Shown here one piece after another: positions 5,832 through 7,669 of a DNA stretch of 7,669 nt. Position numbers and translations under genes: made by a program. Positions within the stretch are counted from its first letter, which is position 1; each line of letters begins with the position of its first letter. The notes below the pieces were generated by a model that was not told the origin of the DNA, ran no database searches, and worked only from the letters and a program-made list of their open reading frames with translations. Where the stretch lies: the NCBI GenBank assembly GCA_020062205.1, contig JAGUWT010000273.1, positions 1 to 7,669 on the forward strand, written 5' to 3'. The stretch is from Thermodesulfovibrionales bacterium. Its GTDB lineage: Bacteria; Nitrospirota; Thermodesulfovibrionia; Thermodesulfovibrionales; SM23-35.

Positions 5832-6899
5832 ATGTCTAAACTTTTAAAGGGTCGAGCTAAAAAGGTTGGCCTTCCACCTGGCACCCTTGTTCATATTGGT
5901 GAAAAAAGGACTGAGGTAACGAAGATTACCATCATTGACTATGATGAGACACACCTGCAAGAAAGAGAATTAGGAAAGATTGATGAATGCATTCCCTATA
6001 AAGACAGTACGACTATAAAATGGATAAACATAGAAGGTATTTCAAATATTGAGACCTTAGAACAATTCGGTAACTGCTTTGGATTGCATCCACTCGTACT
6101 GGAAGATATCCTGAACACAGACCAACGCCCGAAGTTAGAGGATTATGGCGAGTATATGTATATTGTTTTAAAAATGTTGTATTCCGACGAGAAAACGAAT
6201 GGCATCATCACAGAACAGATAAGTATGATCCTTGGTAATAATTTCGTCATCTCTTTCCAGGAAGGGATCAAAGGCGACGTTTTTAATGCATTGAGAGAAC
6301 GAATCAGGAATGAGAAAAGTCGTATGCGGAAGATGGGGTCAGACTATCTTGCTTATGCATTGATAGATTCGATCGTTGACACGTATTTCATCATCCTCGA
6401 AAAACTTGGCGAAAAGATAGAATTCATAGAAGAAGAATTGGTATCCAATCCAACGCCGAAAACCTTACAGGCATTCCATAATTTAAAACGTGAGATGATT
6501 TTTTTGCGGAAATCCGTCTGGCCCTTACGTGAGGTCATCAGTGCCATGGAACGGGGAGAATCTCCATTATTCAAAGGGACTACACGAATGTACCTGAGAG
6601 ATGTATACGACCACACAATTCAGGTAATAGATACGATCGAAACATTCCGTGATATCCTCTCAGGGATGCTTGATATTTACCTCTCGAGTATCAGTAACAG
6701 GATTAACGAGGTGATGAAGGTATTGACAATTATTGCTACGATTTTTATGCCACTCACATTTCTGGCAGGTGTTTATGGCATGAATTTCAAATATATGCCA
6801 GAGCTTGAATGGCGATGGGGTTATCCGTTGATTTCGCTTGTTATGGTTTCCATCGGTGTATCAATGGTGTTTTATTTCAAGAGGAAGAAATGGTTATAG
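5832..6899 (+). CDS. corA: CorA-family magnesium/cobalt transporter
   Basis: CorA is a homopentameric inner-membrane channel for Mg2+, and for Co2+ or Ni2+ in some members. The 355-residue product has a long cytosolic N-terminal domain beginning KKVGLPPGTLVHIGEK. It then has IKWINIEG, FGLHPLVLEDILN and QRPKLEDYGEYMYIVLKML, a long helical stretch, and two C-terminal membrane segments. The first ends in the signature GMN at 316-318 (in YGMNF). The second spans roughly residues 333-349 and ends in the basic tail KRKKWL. The periplasmic loop after GMN reads KYMPELEWRWGYP, matching the MPEL/W-G-Y pattern of this family. The ATG has only a weak AGGT (5820-5823) upstream. The gene follows the unknown protein by 50 bases and precedes the Met-rich secreted protein by 14, suggesting co-transcription. 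Nickel supply to the hydrogenase is possible but not shown, since substrate choice cannot be read here. Confidence 0.96.
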   Translation: MSKLLKGRAKKVGLPPGTLVHIGEKRTEVTKITIIDYDETHLQERELGKIDECIPYKDSTTIKWINIEGISNIETLEQFGNCFGLHPLVLEDILNTDQRPKLEDYGEYMYIVLKMLYSDEKTNGIITEQISMILGNNFVISFQEGIKGDVFNALRERIRNEKSRMRKMGSDYLAYALIDSIVDTYFIILEKLGEKIEFIEEELVSNPTPKTLQAFHNLKREMIFLRKSVWPLREVISAMERGESPLFKGTTRMYLRDVYDHTIQVIDTIETFRDILSGMLDIYLSSISNRINEVMKVLTIIATIFMPLTFLAGVYGMNFKYMPELEWRWGYPLISLVMVSIGVSMVFYFKRKKWL

Positions 6900-6902
6900 A
6901 AA

Positions 6903-6908
6903 GGGAGG
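6903..6908 (+). promoter_or_regulatory. Ribosome binding site that fixes the start at 6914
   Basis: GGGAGG lies five bases before the ATG at 6914. The same frame extends upstream to an ATG at 6809, but that start is buried in corA and would put 35 extra residues before the signal peptide. The strong site here decides for 6914. A further in-frame ATG at 6929 is less well placed. Confidence 0.8.
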
Positions 6909-6913
6909 AAATT

Positions 6914-7576
6914 ATGGGAAGGAAAAAGATGAAGAAACTGTTTTTGATATGTATTGTAACAGGTATTTTATTCATTATTGGCTCTGTTTTCGCTGCTCCA
7001 CCTGAGAATTTTACTGCCAAGATGGTTATGCAGGGCATGGTGATGCCTATGGCCAAGATGGGCAACAAGACACGAATGGAAAATCCCATGATGGAGGGGA
7101 TGGTAACCATATCCCCGATGGACTCAAGGAAGACGATCATGATGTCAACGGTCAATAAGACCTATATGGAACAGGGTTATAAGGAAGATACTCCCTCTGT
7201 CTATGACCCACAGGTTGTTTTTGAGAAGAAGAAGATAGGATCAGAAACCATTGATGGTCATCCGTGCATCAAATACGATACGACATTTTATCTGAAAGAT
7301 AAGCCAGCAGAAAAATACAGGGCCGTCATCTGGGAGGCTCAGGACCTTGGAGGATTGCCGATCCGGAATGAGATGATTATTCCTCCAGATAAACGACATG
7401 GTGGTTTAGATAAAATGGTCACCGAGCTCAAAGAGATTAAAGTTGGTGCTGCCAGGGCATCTATGTTTGAAGTCCCTGCTAATTTTAAAAAGGTAAATAG
7501 TATGCAAGAAGTTATGGGAATGGGGGGTATGATGAAGCAGATGGAGAGGATGAAAAGAAAAGGCCCTAAGGAATAA
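6914..7576 (+). CDS. Secreted Met-rich protein, possible DUF4412/LolA-like
   Basis: The 220-residue product starts with a classical signal peptide: MGRKKMKK basic end, hydrophobic core LFLICIVTGILFIIG, and likely cleavage after A27 (SVFA, then APPE). This makes it periplasmic or exported. No lipobox Cys is present. The mature part has 24 Met in about 193 residues, concentrated in residues 37-85 (14 Met) and 197-213 (7 Met, with the run MGMGGMMKQM). The order of short strands (FTAKMVM, GNKTRMEN, GMVTISPMDSRKTIMM, NKTYME, then ETIDGHPCIKYDTTFY) resembles DUF4412-type secreted proteins with a LolA-like half-barrel, but this is by eye. The gene starts 14 bases after corA and is probably co-transcribed with it. 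Its function is unknown; Met clusters can bind Cu(I) or absorb oxidants, but Met-rich strands also occur in this family without proven metal binding. Confidence 0.85.
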   Translation: MGRKKMKKLFLICIVTGILFIIGSVFAAPPENFTAKMVMQGMVMPMAKMGNKTRMENPMMEGMVTISPMDSRKTIMMSTVNKTYMEQGYKEDTPSVYDPQVVFEKKKIGSETIDGHPCIKYDTTFYLKDKPAEKYRAVIWEAQDLGGLPIRNEMIIPPDKRHGGLDKMVTELKEIKVGAARASMFEVPANFKKVNSMQEVMGMGGMMKQMERMKRKGPKE

Positions 7577-7597
7577 TTTTATCCTAAGACAGATAAT

Positions 7598-7645
7598 GGG
7601 AAGGATGTCTCAGTCCGCACCCCCCTTCCCGGTATAGTTTATTTT
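7598..7645 (+). terminator. Weak terminator-like hairpin after the Met-rich gene
   Basis: GGGAAGG (7598-7604) and CCTTCCC (7624-7630) form a perfect 7-bp stem with a 19-nt loop. It is followed by a T-rich but interrupted stretch (GTTTATTTT, 7637-7645). The long loop and the gap before the T-rich part make it a poor intrinsic terminator. Its place 21 bases after the stop of the last gene supports the role. Nothing else is visible from 7577 to the window end. Confidence 0.35.
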
Positions 7646-7669
7646 GAAGTATTCAAAATGTGGTAAAAT

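Noticed and set aside
6809..6913. Longer form of the Met-rich protein starting inside corA
   Set aside because: It has no ribosome site and would put 35 residues before a clear signal peptide. GGGAGG at 6903-6908 supports the start at 6914.

Overview
The window reads as a moderately AT-rich bacterial chromosome segment, probably from an anaerobe. It carries a complete NAD(P)-linked group 3 [NiFe] hydrogenase operon flanked by housekeeping-type genes. No 16S rRNA or other taxonomic marker is present. Candidates such as deltaproteobacteria, Nitrospirae or Brocadiales-type planctomycetes are a guess from gene style only.

Layout: (1) 1 to about 630, minus strand: part of a DNA methyltransferase gene that runs off the left edge and has no ATG, GTG or TTG at its 5' end. 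(2) About 628-706: a compact repeat zone with a 14-bp tandem duplication and two ACAGAGAA boxes facing two TTCTCTGT boxes. (3) 748-1224: mgsA, methylglyoxal synthase. (4) 1225-1354: intergenic, with a short Cys-rich minus-strand open frame and a candidate promoter whose spacer holds a perfect 12-bp palindrome. (5) 1355-5312: four tightly packed genes in the order beta (AsrA-like Fe-S), gamma (FAD/NAD(P), AsrB-like), delta (small subunit), alpha (large subunit), the arrangement of Pyrococcus-type sulfhydrogenases. (6) 5392-5781: a 129-aa protein of unknown function behind its own extended -10 promoter and possibly translated leaderless. (7) 5832-6899: CorA-type Mg2+/Co2+ channel. (8) 6914-7576: a secreted, very Met-rich protein with a signal peptide, 14 nt behind corA. 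(9) 7577-7669: a weak terminator-like hairpin and no gene.

How the genes work together: the small and large subunits form the H2-activating core. Electrons pass through their Fe-S clusters, and then through the [2Fe-2S]/FAD gamma subunit, to or from NAD(P)H. The beta subunit adds two further four-Cys Fe-S motifs. The large subunit still carries a nine-residue C-terminal tail after its last nickel ligand motif, so it needs a maturation protease. No protease or hyp gene is present here, so maturation must be encoded elsewhere. The strongest candidates for something undescribed are the unknown CxC protein directly after the hydrogenase, the Cys-rich minus-strand micro-ORF, and the repeat-invaded 5' end of the methyltransferase gene.
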